Positions 1 to 8,511 of a stretch of DNA of 19,595 nucleotides are shown piece by piece. Made by a program: the position numbers and the translations under genes. Location of the stretch: positions 35,551-55,145 of the forward strand of contig DBWT01000012.1 in assembly GCA_002309035.1 (NCBI GenBank), written 5' to 3'. The DNA comes from Caryophanales bacterium UBA1231. Its GTDB lineage: Bacteria > Bacillota_I > Bacilli_A > ML615J-28 > CAG-313. The notes below the pieces were generated by a model. The model was given only the letters and a program-made list of their open reading frames with translations, was not told the origin of the DNA and ran no database searches. How positions within the stretch are numbered: position 1 is the stretch's first letter; the number at the start of each line of letters is the position of its first letter.

Positions 1-2
1 TA

Positions 3-85
3 TTTTTAGGAATTTTACAACCAAAAAACATATATTTTTAGGAATTTTACAACCAAAATTTAAACGTTTTTAGGAATTTTACAAC
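3..85. repeat. Three direct repeats of 19 bases with a 32-base period
   Basis: The sequence TTTTTAGGAATTTTACAAC occurs at 3-21, 35-53 and 67-85 without a mismatch, so the copies start exactly 32 bases apart. The first two copies share five more bases (CAAAA); the remaining spacers differ and are AT-rich. On the minus strand the core reads GTTGTAAAATTCCTAAAAA. The array lies downstream of the terminator of the leftward operon and runs into the window edge, so more copies may exist to the left. The period is not a multiple of three, so it is not a coding repeat. I do not recognise the motif. It could be a set of protein-binding sites or a simple tandem duplication. Confidence 0.85.
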
Positions 86-125
86 TTTTTTTGAAAGTAG
101 AAAAACTAATAAATGTCTTTTTAAT

Positions 126-159
126 AAAAAAAGGAAAGCAATCCGAAGTGGATTGCTTT
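126..159 (-). terminator. Intrinsic terminator of the thrS-GH18 operon
   Basis: On the minus strand a perfect 10-bp stem (AAAGCAATCC with GGATTGCTTT, plus-strand arms 135-144 and 150-159) with a 5-base loop is followed by CC and seven T. It begins 5 bases after the stop codon of the GH18 lipoprotein gene, so it ends that transcript. Confidence 0.9.
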
Positions 160-164
160 ATCAA

Positions 165-3100
165 TTATCCTAAATTATCCGCAAGCGTATTAACAACTGT
201 ATCCGTCGCATCTTCACCATATGCCCAAAGCATGATACCCATACCATCGTATTGTTTAGCTAAATTACATTTTTCTTGTAATCCTTTAACACTATCGAAG
301 GTTACAAAGTACTTATCAGTTGGTGAATAAATGTATGAACCAACAAATTTACCATTAGCATTGTATTCATGATACATTGTGAAGTTACCACTATTTAGTA
401 ATGTTTGAATACCAGTGTAATAGATTGTTCCACTTGCCCATGAAACTGATTGAAGTGGGATATTATAGCCTGTTACTTGACCTAGTGTAGCCGCAACACC
501 CAAAGCAGGACAAGTTGCACTCATGTCAACGCTACCTGTTACTTTGTATGCTTTACCATAAGCAGCAGCACCAAGAATAATCTTTGATTTATCTAAACCT
601 AATGAAGAATAGTAACCAATACCATATTCACATGAGAATTGATAAGAATAATTGTTAGAAGGAATATGGACATGTGCAACGTGTGATGTTTGTGATGTCT
701 TATTTAAATCATAACTCATCATATTAACGTAATCACAATATTGATTAATTGTGCGATAATCAAAACGATCCACACCCCAATATGTTGGTGGAGTTGCACA
801 AGTTAATAAATAATTTGAACCACCTTCATCTTGATATGCATTCATAGCTTCTCTTAATTCTTTTAATAATGCGTTCATATTGCGGATATCTAGTTCTGTT
901 GTATATCCACTTAAACCTGATGTACCAGGGAATTCCCAGTCAATATCAACACCATCAAGATTGTAAGTAATAAGTGCCTGCATTATTGAATTAACAAATG
1001 ATTGTCTTAAAGTTGTATCATTACATACTTGAACTAAGTTCTTAAGGGCTGATGCATTAGCACCATCGATAACAAGACTAATTCTAATATTGTTGTTCTT
1101 TAGTTTAATAACTTCACTAATATATGAATCATTCAATGAAATTGTTCCATTGATTTGAGGGGTTGCGAAAGCATAATACAAGAAATCAAAACCATCTTTA
1201 AACTTATCAGAGAACAATTGATTTGTTGATTTATATCTTTCACTATAAGTCTTATATGATCCAATTGAACCTAATGAGAAGTATGCAGCAAGTGGATGTT
1301 CGGCTGTTTCAAATTCAACAGGTAAAATTGTTACTTGTTTTGAATAAGAATGACCATTATAAGTTGCTGTGACAGTCACAGTTTGACGTTTATGTGTTTG
1401 ATATTGTTTAGATACTGTTAGTAATTCACCATTGATGATGACAAGATTTTCATCACTAACACTCCATACAATATCATCACCATCAAAGCCTAGAGGGATT
1501 TGAAGTACATCTTGTGAACCAATTTCATCTTCAATATAGTCTAAAACATCATTGTATATTTTTTGTTCCCACAATGCATATAAAACAACTAAACCATCAA
1601 TTGAAATATGTGAAGGTTGTGGTTCTAATTCACCATCTTTATACCAACCTAAGAAATTATAGCCATTACGTGATAATTGTGGAAGATCAAATTCACTTTG
1701 ACATTGATCATAATATGAAACATATTTATTAGGGTTAGTATCAGCCATCAATAATAAATTATTGAATGAATATGAACCAGTAATAATCGATGCATTTAAG
1801 TTGATTTCACCATCTTCAAATGAATTAGGATTGATGTTGAATTTCAAACGCATACCTGATGTTAAACCCATACTAACTAAAGAATCATAAGTATGTGTAC
1901 TATCACCAGAATAAATCAAAATCAAATAATCAAAGTTTTGAGAATGTGATGTACCACTAGGAACTACTTCACTAATGTAATAACCATTACTATCAGATTT
2001 AACTAATAGTTTTAACCAATATAAAGAAGCATCTAAAGCAACACCTGGTTTATAAATTCTTGCACCATTGTATTGTGTTACTTCTGAAGTAGCATTTTGC
2101 GTATTCATACTATAAATTCTAAATGATGCTAATACTTGTTCAACACTTTCCCAAGCAAGGTAAAGCATCATATCTTGATTAACTGGATCAATCAATTCAA
2201 CTTTTTGACCTAATTGATTGATGTAATATTTAAGATTGCTACCATTCTTACTATATGGTGCAAGCGGAATACGATATCCTTGATATGATGTAACAGTCTT
2301 TTGAAGACCATTGTTGACATAAGTAATTTGATATGGAATGTGTTCCCAAATAGCATAAACTGTTTGTGAAGAATATGCATATCGAATTTCTTCGCCATTT
2401 TCGTTTTCCCAACGAACAAAACGATAATTAAGTCTTGATGGAGTCTTTAGATATACATAATCATCTTGATCATTATCTAAATCATTATAGCCTACACCAG
2501 GAACATTATCTAACATGTAATGAACGCGTGGACTTCTTTCAATTGTAAACCAAGAATACTTTGAAGTAAGCGTTGCTGATGTAAAGAAGAAAAACTTACA
2601 AGTATCAACAAATGAAGCCCATGGTGAATAGAAGAAATCATTACCATGTGGATCATTCTTCGAATAACCTTCATCAGTACGCCAATAACCAAAGAATAAT
2701 TCTAAGTGATGTAATAGGTCAATATATTTATTGTTTTGATAACACCAACCAACAAATGTTGTTGTAGGTTGACTTTCAAAAGTGCCATTTTCTTCTTTTG
2801 TTAAATAGTAAGCACCAAATTTATCACCAAGGCCACCCATTTCATTTCTTCCATAAGCATTCCAAGTTTGACACATATCTAGGAAATCATCAACATTACC
2901 AATACCTAATGAAGTTAAATTACATTTTGTATTGTGTACTAAGAAATTATAATAATCAGTAAAGAATGCACGATATAATTGATCTTTAGTTTGATAATTA
3001 GCATATCCTAAATTGTAATTAACATGGATTGCTGTTGATTCAGCACTCGTGAATGATAAAGCAATAGGGCCTTCTTTTAATTCTGATAGTGATGAAGCAA

Positions 3101-4154
3101 AGTAAATAACGTGACCAATATTGATTTGATTGAAATTCATAAAGTTGTAATAATCATTATTACAAACTAATGCATAATCATAATCAGTTAAGATATCACC
3201 AATACTACTTAATTTATCAACTACTAATGATACACCTTCTTGTTGTTGTTTTAGTAACAAAACGGTTGAATTTTCATTAGCCATTAAATAAGCAGGTGTA
3301 TATAATCTTATACCTTCAAAAGCAGCAAAACCTTCTTGCGCTTCAAAATCATTGTATGCACAAACATTAAAACCTGCATTGGCTTTATCAACAAAGAAAT
3401 CTTTTGAATAACTAATTCCTTGATATCTTGTTGATAAAGTATATTTAGTTTGTGGTCCATGATCATTAGTTTCTTGAACATCTGATATTTCCACACTAGC
3501 TCTTAAGCTTACTGTATCTCGATAGTCATGAGCACAATGTAAAATGATATAGTTTTCATTTAAGTATTCACTACTAAACATGTATTCAGCTAGTTCAGGT
3601 TTATAGTCATGTTCAAGTTGTGGTAATTCAACAGTTCTTGTGTTTTTATAAGAACTACCTTCATATGTAATACTTGCTTCACATGTTCTTGAACCAATAC
3701 TATAACAAGTAGCTGGTATTTCTGAAACTGTTGAAACTGAAGCATCTAGTTCCATTGTGTGATAAGGATTGTTATCACAAACAAAGATTGCTTTACAAAC
3801 AGTTAAATCATCATTCCAATTAAAACCATATAAAACATAGTTATGTCCTGTAGGTTCAGTCTTAATATTAAATGATTCACTATATGTTTTACCATCAACT
3901 GTAACCGATGCTAAATAGATAATATAGCCTTCTTTTTCACAATCTAAAGCTTCTTTTTCAACTTTTACTTGACAGCTATATTCTTTTTTATTTGTCGATG
4001 ATTCAAAGATTGCTATAGCTGTTTTTGTTTCTTCATTAAATTCAATGTGGTTGAACTTATAGGTTGGTTGCCCAAGATCAAATTCACATCCCACAAGAAT
4101 AAATGAAAAACAAATTACAAAAAATAATAAGATTTTTCTTTTTATTGTTTTCAT
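165..4154 (-). CDS. Large surface lipoprotein with C-terminal GH18 (chitinase-like) domain
   Basis: This 1329-residue protein starts with a lipoprotein signal: Lys/Arg-rich start, hydrophobic stretch to residue 20 and lipobox LVGC with Cys23, so it should be lipid-anchored outside the membrane. Residues about 30-260 hold three Cys-containing repeats of the beta type common in gut surface proteins. Residues about 549-676 and 809-866 hold InlB-type repeats (FVRW...YAIW and FLGW...YALW). Residues about 866-947 look like a bacterial Ig-like domain. From about 953 to the end is a GH18 domain with DGVDIDWE at 1067-1074, matching DxxDxDxE with Glu1074 as predicted acid catalyst, then MMSYD and a late LWAYGED. 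GH18 enzymes cleave beta-1,4 GlcNAc bonds in chitin, peptidoglycan or N-glycans; which one applies here cannot be told. The start lies 2 bases after the thrS stop with no visible Shine-Dalgarno site, suggesting coupled translation. No catalytic residue seems missing. Confidence 0.9.
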   Translation of the reverse strand: MKTIKRKILLFFVICFSFILVGCEFDLGQPTYKFNHIEFNEETKTAIAIFESSTNKKEYSCQVKVEKEALDCEKEGYIIYLASVTVDGKTYSESFNIKTEPTGHNYVLYGFNWNDDLTVCKAIFVCDNNPYHTMELDASVSTVSEIPATCYSIGSRTCEASITYEGSSYKNTRTVELPQLEHDYKPELAEYMFSSEYLNENYIILHCAHDYRDTVSLRASVEISDVQETNDHGPQTKYTLSTRYQGISYSKDFFVDKANAGFNVCAYNDFEAQEGFAAFEGIRLYTPAYLMANENSTVLLLKQQQEGVSLVVDKLSSIGDILTDYDYALVCNNDYYNFMNFNQINIGHVIYFASSLSELKEGPIALSFTSAESTAIHVNYNLGYANYQTKDQLYRAFFTDYYNFLVHNTKCNLTSLGIGNVDDFLDMCQTWNAYGRNEMGGLGDKFGAYYLTKEENGTFESQPTTTFVGWCYQNNKYIDLLHHLELFFGYWRTDEGYSKNDPHGNDFFYSPWASFVDTCKFFFFTSATLTSKYSWFTIERSPRVHYMLDNVPGVGYNDLDNDQDDYVYLKTPSRLNYRFVRWENENGEEIRYAYSSQTVYAIWEHIPYQITYVNNGLQKTVTSYQGYRIPLAPYSKNGSNLKYYINQLGQKVELIDPVNQDMMLYLAWESVEQVLASFRIYSMNTQNATSEVTQYNGARIYKPGVALDASLYWLKLLVKSDSNGYYISEVVPSGTSHSQNFDYLILIYSGDSTHTYDSLVSMGLTSGMRLKFNINPNSFEDGEINLNASIITGSYSFNNLLLMADTNPNKYVSYYDQCQSEFDLPQLSRNGYNFLGWYKDGELEPQPSHISIDGLVVLYALWEQKIYNDVLDYIEDEIGSQDVLQIPLGFDGDDIVWSVSDENLVIINGELLTVSKQYQTHKRQTVTVTATYNGHSYSKQVTILPVEFETAEHPLAAYFSLGSIGSYKTYSERYKSTNQLFSDKFKDGFDFLYYAFATPQINGTISLNDSYISEVIKLKNNNIRISLVIDGANASALKNLVQVCNDTTLRQSFVNSIMQALITYNLDGVDIDWEFPGTSGLSGYTTELDIRNMNALLKELREAMNAYQDEGGSNYLLTCATPPTYWGVDRFDYRTINQYCDYVNMMSYDLNKTSQTSHVAHVHIPSNNYSYQFSCEYGIGYYSSLGLDKSKIILGAAAYGKAYKVTGSVDMSATCPALGVAATLGQVTGYNIPLQSVSWASGTIYYTGIQTLLNSGNFTMYHEYNANGKFVGSYIYSPTDKYFVTFDSVKGLQEKCNLAKQYDGMGIMLWAYGEDATDTVVNTLADNLG

Positions 4155-4156
4155 AA

Positions 4157-6079
4157 TTATTCTGCCATTTTAAATTCTTTAATTTCTTTATTAACTTTTT
4201 CAATAAACTCTTTGACACTAATTGTCTTAGATTCCATTTTACCATGAAGACGATAAGTAATAAGATGATTGTCTTTTTCATTATCACCAACAATAATGGT
4301 GTATGGTGTTTTCTTTGTTTGGGCTTCACGAATCTTATAATTCATTTTTTCTGAACGATCATCTACTAATACTTTAAAGCCTGCAGCTTTCAATTCTTTT
4401 TCTAATTCTTCAGCATATGCTAAATGATATTCATTATTAACTGGAATGATTCTCATTTGAATAGGTGCTAACCATACAGGTAGTAAACCACCATAGTTTT
4501 CAAGAATAATACCAATAAAACGTTCTAATGAACCAAAGCAAGCACGGTGAATCATAACAGGTGTTTTCTTGTTACCTTCTTGGTCGATGTAAGTACAATT
4601 AAATCTACCAGGTAACTGCATATCTAATTGAACTGTACCACATTGCCAAATACGATTCATTGAATCTCTTAGTTTAAAGTCTAATTTAGGGCCATAGAAT
4701 GCACCATCACCTGGATTAATCTTGAAATTATGACCAGTCTTTAAACATGCTTCTTTTAAAGCTTCTTCAGCTTCATCCCAAGTTTTGATATCACCAATGT
4801 AATTATCAAATGGACGAGTAGATAATTCAATATTATAATTTAAGCCAAAGATTGAATAAATTTCATCATAAATTGAAATGATTTGTTTAACTTCTTCTGC
4901 TACTTGGCTTTCCATTAATAATGTATGAGCATCATCTTGTGTAAAGCCACGAACTCTAAATAAACCATTTAAAGCACCACTTGCTTCATATCTATGAACA
5001 TTACCTAATTCAGCATATCTTAATGGTAGTTCTTTGTATGAATGTAAGCTATTATTGTATACTTGAATAGCCCCTGGACAGTTCATTGGCTTTATCGCAT
5101 AAGTTCCATCTTCAACTTCAACTGTGAACATATCATCTTTATAATGATCCCAGTGACCTGAAGTTTCCCAAAGTTCACGATTAAGCATGATAGGAGTGTT
5201 AATAACAACATAACCTCTTTCACGATGTAATTTAATCCAGAAATCTTCAAGTGTTCTTCTTAGCATATATCCATTAGGTAGCCAGAAAGCAAGACCTGGT
5301 CCATATTCAGAGAACATAAATAGTTCTAATTCTTTACCAAGTTTACGATGATCTCTTTTCTTTCTTTCTTCTAAAATTTCAAGATGTTTCTTTAAGCTTT
5401 CTTCGTTTAAGAAACATACACCATAAACTCTTTGAAGTTGTTCTCTTTTAGCATCACCTTTAAAGTAAGCGCCACTAACACTTAACAATTTAAAATGCTT
5501 TAACCATTTAGTGTTACCAACATGTGGCCCACGGCATAAATCAGTGAAATTGCCTTGTGAATATGTTGTGATAGTTCCTTCTAATTCACTAATTAATTCT
5601 GTTTTATATTTATCATTCTTAAAGATTTCAAGTGCTTCTTCTTTTGATACTTCTTTTCTTTCAATAGCTTCAGCTGCATCAGCATGACGTTTCATGACTT
5701 TTTCGATTTTTTGTAAGTCTTCATCGTTAAGCTTAACATCGCCTAAATCCATATCATAATAGAAACCTTCTTCGATTGTTGGACCAACACCAAATAAAGC
5801 ATTAGGATATAATTCTTTAACAGCTTCAGCAAGTAAGTGTGCACATGAATGGTTGATATATTTAAATAACACTTCTTCAGCATTTTCATCGCTTGTTGTT
5901 AAAAACTTAATGCTTCCATCTTCAACAATTGGTGTAGCTAAATCATAAACAACATCATTCAATGAATATAGTAATGTCTTTTTAGCAAGACCTTCACTTA
6001 TTGATTTAACAACATCTAATCCTTTAATTCCTTTTTCAAATTCCTTGACGTTTCCATCAGGAAAAACTAATTTGACCAT
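4157..6079 (-). CDS. thrS: Threonyl-tRNA synthetase
   Basis: ThrRS charges tRNA-Thr with threonine in the cytoplasm and removes mischarged serine. The 640 residues match the usual full length. Residues 1-62 are the TGS domain. The editing domain carries HxxxH (His77, His81) and CRGPH (Cys182, His186). The class II catalytic core has the zinc ligands Cys334 (in PMNCPG), His385 (in DDAH) and His511 (in IHRACFGSLERF). The anticodon-binding domain covers about 535-640. The ATG follows AGGAGG with a 5-base gap. The upstream leader is a T-box, so expression should rise when uncharged tRNA-Thr accumulates. dnaI lies upstream beyond a terminator, and the GH18 lipoprotein gene follows after 2 bases. 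Confidence 0.98.
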   Translation of the reverse strand: MVKLVFPDGNVKEFEKGIKGLDVVKSISEGLAKKTLLYSLNDVVYDLATPIVEDGSIKFLTTSDENAEEVLFKYINHSCAHLLAEAVKELYPNALFGVGPTIEEGFYYDMDLGDVKLNDEDLQKIEKVMKRHADAAEAIERKEVSKEEALEIFKNDKYKTELISELEGTITTYSQGNFTDLCRGPHVGNTKWLKHFKLLSVSGAYFKGDAKREQLQRVYGVCFLNEESLKKHLEILEERKKRDHRKLGKELELFMFSEYGPGLAFWLPNGYMLRRTLEDFWIKLHRERGYVVINTPIMLNRELWETSGHWDHYKDDMFTVEVEDGTYAIKPMNCPGAIQVYNNSLHSYKELPLRYAELGNVHRYEASGALNGLFRVRGFTQDDAHTLLMESQVAEEVKQIISIYDEIYSIFGLNYNIELSTRPFDNYIGDIKTWDEAEEALKEACLKTGHNFKINPGDGAFYGPKLDFKLRDSMNRIWQCGTVQLDMQLPGRFNCTYIDQEGNKKTPVMIHRACFGSLERFIGIILENYGGLLPVWLAPIQMRIIPVNNEYHLAYAEELEKELKAAGFKVLVDDRSEKMNYKIREAQTKKTPYTIIVGDNEKDNHLITYRLHGKMESKTISVKEFIEKVNKEIKEFKMAE

Positions 6080-6090
6080 AATAACCTCCT

Positions 6091-6127
6091 AAAATAAAAA
6101 ATCCCTACTTAAAAAACTTAAGTAAGG
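6091..6127 (-). terminator. T-box regulated terminator before thrS
   Basis: On the minus strand CCTTACTTAA (6127-6118), loop GTTTT and TTAAGTAGGG (6112-6103) form a 10-bp stem with one G-U pair, followed by ATTTTTTATTTT. Its 5' arm includes the CCTT that would instead pair with AAGG of the T-box motif, so terminator and antiterminator exclude each other. Confidence 0.9.
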
Positions 6128-6334
6128 ACGAATTTTGTTCGTGGTACCACCTTAATTTAAACAACAATAATTGTTGTTCCTCATTATTCTTTTAACGCAA
6201 GAAAGACGGTAGCCAATTTCTTAGCACAGTTCATAGGTAGTAATTATTTATGCTATCATGACTTTTTTCACTATCAAGTCTCACTAAAATGTAGTTCATA
6301 AATAACCATGTCCTAATCATCACTTTTATTATAC
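6091..6334 (-). promoter_or_regulatory. Threonine-specific T-box riboswitch
   Basis: The minus strand carries the conserved T-box core AAGGTGGTACCACGAA at 6153-6138, with TGGT to pair with the tRNA acceptor end. In Stem I, TTATTTATG (6305-6297) pairs with CATAAATAA (6252-6244), and CATGGTT (6310-6304) can pair lower down with AACTGTG (6231-6225). These alternatives share two bases. The 3' strand left between them is TTACTACCTATG (6243-6232). It contains ACT and ACC, both threonine codons; ACT followed by A fits the usual purine after the specifier, but I cannot decide between them. A hairpin AACAACAA/TTGTTGTT lies at 6160-6178. Uncharged tRNA-Thr should stabilise the antiterminator and allow transcription of thrS and the GH18 gene. 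Confidence 0.93.
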
Positions 6335-6340
6335 ATTATT

Positions 6341-6369
6341 ATTATACAATAGAATGATGAAAAAGTCAA
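6341..6369 (-). promoter_or_regulatory. Sigma-A type promoter for thrS
   Basis: On the minus strand TTGACT (6369-6364) and TATAAT (6346-6341) are 17 bases apart, close to consensus. Transcription would start near 6334, at the beginning of the T-box leader. A second TATAAT lies at 6333-6328 without an equally good -35 box. Confidence 0.85.
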
Positions 6370-6390
6370 CAATTAAATTTCTATTTGCTT

Positions 6391-6427
6391 AAAAAAGACC
6401 TTCCTAGATTAACTAGAAAGGTTTTTT
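6391..6427 (-). terminator. Intrinsic terminator after dnaI
   Basis: On the minus strand ACCTTTCTAG, loop TTAAT and CTAGGAAGGT form a 10-bp stem with one G-U pair, followed by C and six T. An A-run on the other side also makes it a possible terminator for the plus strand. It lies 10 bases after the dnaI stop and about 20 bases before the thrS -35 box, so it separates the two operons. Confidence 0.88.
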
Positions 6428-6437
6428 GTGATAATAA

Positions 6438-7286
6438 TTATTTTCTATGATTGTCACCTTTTAACTCAATGTCTTTACAAAGTGTTCTAATCCTTTCAAT
6501 AATACGTTTTGCTTTTAAAGCATCAGTATCTTTATTGCTTAAAGCAAAATGACTACTTAATTCATCAAGTGATAAATTAGATGATACAAAAAGAGGTTTT
6601 TTATTAACCATTCGATGTTGTAAAACAGGAAGTAATATTTCATCTCTTACGAATTGTGAATTAGCATCACCACCTAAATCATCGATGAATAGGAATTCGA
6701 TTGATTTTAGATCATCAATGATATCTTCAACACCACCTGTTGTAATCATTGATTTAATGATTCTAGCAAAATCAGGATAATAAACAAAGATTACTTTATG
6801 ACCTTTTTTAGCAAGTTCACAAGCAACATATTGTAAAATATATGATTTACCTGTGCCATATTTACCATAAAGGTATAGGCCTTTATCAAAATCATTATCC
6901 TGTTTTGAACTATCTAAATTATTTAAATAATTCTTAATATAAGTTAAGACTTCATGACGTCTTGGATCTTTAAATTCGATTTCACCATTTTGATCAAGCG
7001 ATGAAGATAAGAAAGTAATATTGTCTAAATAATTGTTAACACTATATTGACACTTTTCATAATCTAAATCGATGTATTGACCATCTTTCACAAGAATAGG
7101 CTTTAAGTATTTTCTTTCTTGTGTACAATGACCTTTACAATCACGACATTTTTTAATGTTGAAATAATAATTAAAGAAATTACTTAGATATGCTTCAAAT
7201 TCTTGATTTGTGACTTTATTTTGGTTGATGAAGTTTTGAATGTCTTCATCTTGTAACATTTGGTTGATAACTTGTCTTTCTTCCAT
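6438..7286 (-). CDS. dnaI: Primosomal helicase loader DnaI
   Basis: DnaI loads the replicative helicase (DnaC in Bacillus naming) onto DNA at the origin and at restart sites. The N-terminal part has candidate zinc ligands Cys47, Cys50, His53 or Cys54 and Cys79, as in the regulatory zinc domain of Bacillus DnaI. The AAA+ part has Walker A GKYGTGKS (141-148), Walker B FLFIDDLGG (198-206), sensor 1 FVSSNLS (233-239) and the RIIERIR arginine segment (261-267). At 282 residues it is slightly shorter than the Bacillus protein (about 310). The start is 7 bases after the dnaB stop, with a weak TAGGT Shine-Dalgarno-like site overlapping that stop, so the pair is probably translationally coupled. It is the last gene of its operon. 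Confidence 0.95.
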   Translation of the reverse strand: MEERQVINQMLQDEDIQNFINQNKVTNQEFEAYLSNFFNYYFNIKKCRDCKGHCTQERKYLKPILVKDGQYIDLDYEKCQYSVNNYLDNITFLSSSLDQNGEIEFKDPRRHEVLTYIKNYLNNLDSSKQDNDFDKGLYLYGKYGTGKSYILQYVACELAKKGHKVIFVYYPDFARIIKSMITTGGVEDIIDDLKSIEFLFIDDLGGDANSQFVRDEILLPVLQHRMVNKKPLFVSSNLSLDELSSHFALSNKDTDALKAKRIIERIRTLCKDIELKGDNHRK

Positions 7287-7293
7287 ATTTTAC

Positions 7294-8511
7294 CTACTTT
7301 TTAAAGAACTCTTCTAATTCTTCGATTGAAGCTAGTTCTATTTCTTTTTCTTCTTGTTTTTGTTTATTAACTTCTTCAACATATTCATTGTACCAATCAG
7401 CAACAGGTTTTGCTTTTTGACTACCTTTTGGTGTAGTAACTTCACTAAGGGCTTTTTCTGTTGTTGTGATACCTTTTCTAATCCAAGTATTGATAATCTT
7501 TAAGAAATAATTATATGCTGGAATTTCCCCATTTTTATTGTCTAAAACATAAATAATTAAGACATTTAAAACACCTAAGGAAATATTAGTATCAACTAAT
7601 AAGCGATCAAACATTTCAATTTCTGAAGATGTTAAATTTGTATGATATTTATTTTGAACAATATCTAATGGTCTTGTATTATTTAAAGTATTAATTAAAA
7701 CTGATGAATTTTCTTTTTCAATATTTAATTTAACTAATTTGATTTCTGTTTTATATTGTTTTTTACATTCAGTTCTTAAAACATCATAATCGACTTTACC
7801 ATCTTTAATACTATATTTAACAGCTGTAATTAATTCATCATCTTTTAAATCAAACATCCAAGCTAAACGATTCAATTGATTGTAGAACTCAACGCTTTTT
7901 AATTGTTCTTCATCGATGTTAGTTGATGATAAAACTAAAACAACATATTCATAATCAAAGTGATTGTTGTTCACATTGATTTTAACTTTATTGTCTTGCC
8001 ATAGAGATTGGTAAGTTGATGATGTTGTGAATACTTCATCAATTGGTGATGTAATGTCCATAAAAGAATTCAAATCTTCTTTATGAACAATATATTCTTT
8101 AATTAAATTATCGAAGTCATCACTTTCAAGTTTAGCTTTTAAAAGATCAGTATAAAGCATATTGCTGAAGAATTCATAAGGTGTTGGTAAATTATTGATA
8201 ACAATAATATAATAGTTATCATCACCTGTTTTAAGATATGTCTTAATTAAGCCAAAAGCTTCAAGTTCAATACGAGCATTTAAGATTTGATCGATATCTT
8301 TCGTATTAATCTTTTTCATTAAAGAAGATATTGTCATATCTTTACTTTCAAGTAATCCTGGATTAACAAGTGAATATAGGGCTAAATAAAATGAATAAGT
8401 AAAAGGATCTAAGATTGGTTGAAAACATTTAGAAATAAAGTTTTGATTAAAGGTTGATAAAGGACGATCTAAATAAATAACTAAATGATCATTTTTAGTT
8501 AGCTTATACAT
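7294..8511 (-). CDS. dnaB: Replication initiation protein DnaB (DnaB/DnaD family)
   Basis: This is the Bacillota DnaB, not the helicase: it acts with DnaD and DnaI in helicase loading and membrane attachment of the origin. The N-terminus (about 1-110) resembles the DDBH1 winged-helix region, with CFQPILDPFTYSFYLALYSL near 29-48 in the usual place. The C-terminal DDBH2 region has YFLKIINTW at 335-343, fitting the YxxxIxxxW motif of DnaB/DnaD proteins. A charged tail ends the protein. At 405 residues it is shorter than Bacillus DnaB (about 470). Its ATG shares one base with the preceding stop (TAATG), and GGAG lies about 11 bases upstream. The identification rests on the motif, the N-terminal pattern and the dnaI neighbour. 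Confidence 0.9.
   Translation of the reverse strand: MYKLTKNDHLVIYLDRPLSTFNQNFISKCFQPILDPFTYSFYLALYSLVNPGLLESKDMTISSLMKKINTKDIDQILNARIELEAFGLIKTYLKTGDDNYYIIVINNLPTPYEFFSNMLYTDLLKAKLESDDFDNLIKEYIVHKEDLNSFMDITSPIDEVFTTSSTYQSLWQDNKVKINVNNNHFDYEYVVLVLSSTNIDEEQLKSVEFYNQLNRLAWMFDLKDDELITAVKYSIKDGKVDYDVLRTECKKQYKTEIKLVKLNIEKENSSVLINTLNNTRPLDIVQNKYHTNLTSSEIEMFDRLLVDTNISLGVLNVLIIYVLDNKNGEIPAYNYFLKIINTWIRKGITTTEKALSEVTTPKGSQKAKPVADWYNEYVEEVNKQKQEEKEIELASIEELEEFFKK

Noticed and set aside
3..85. CRISPR array
   Set aside because: The period is 32 bases with about 8-13 variable bases between copies, too short for spacers, and no cas gene is present.
91..330. Plus-strand reading frame of 79 codons
   Set aside because: It overlaps the terminator and the 3' end of the GH18 gene on the other strand, and its sequence looks like an antisense shadow.
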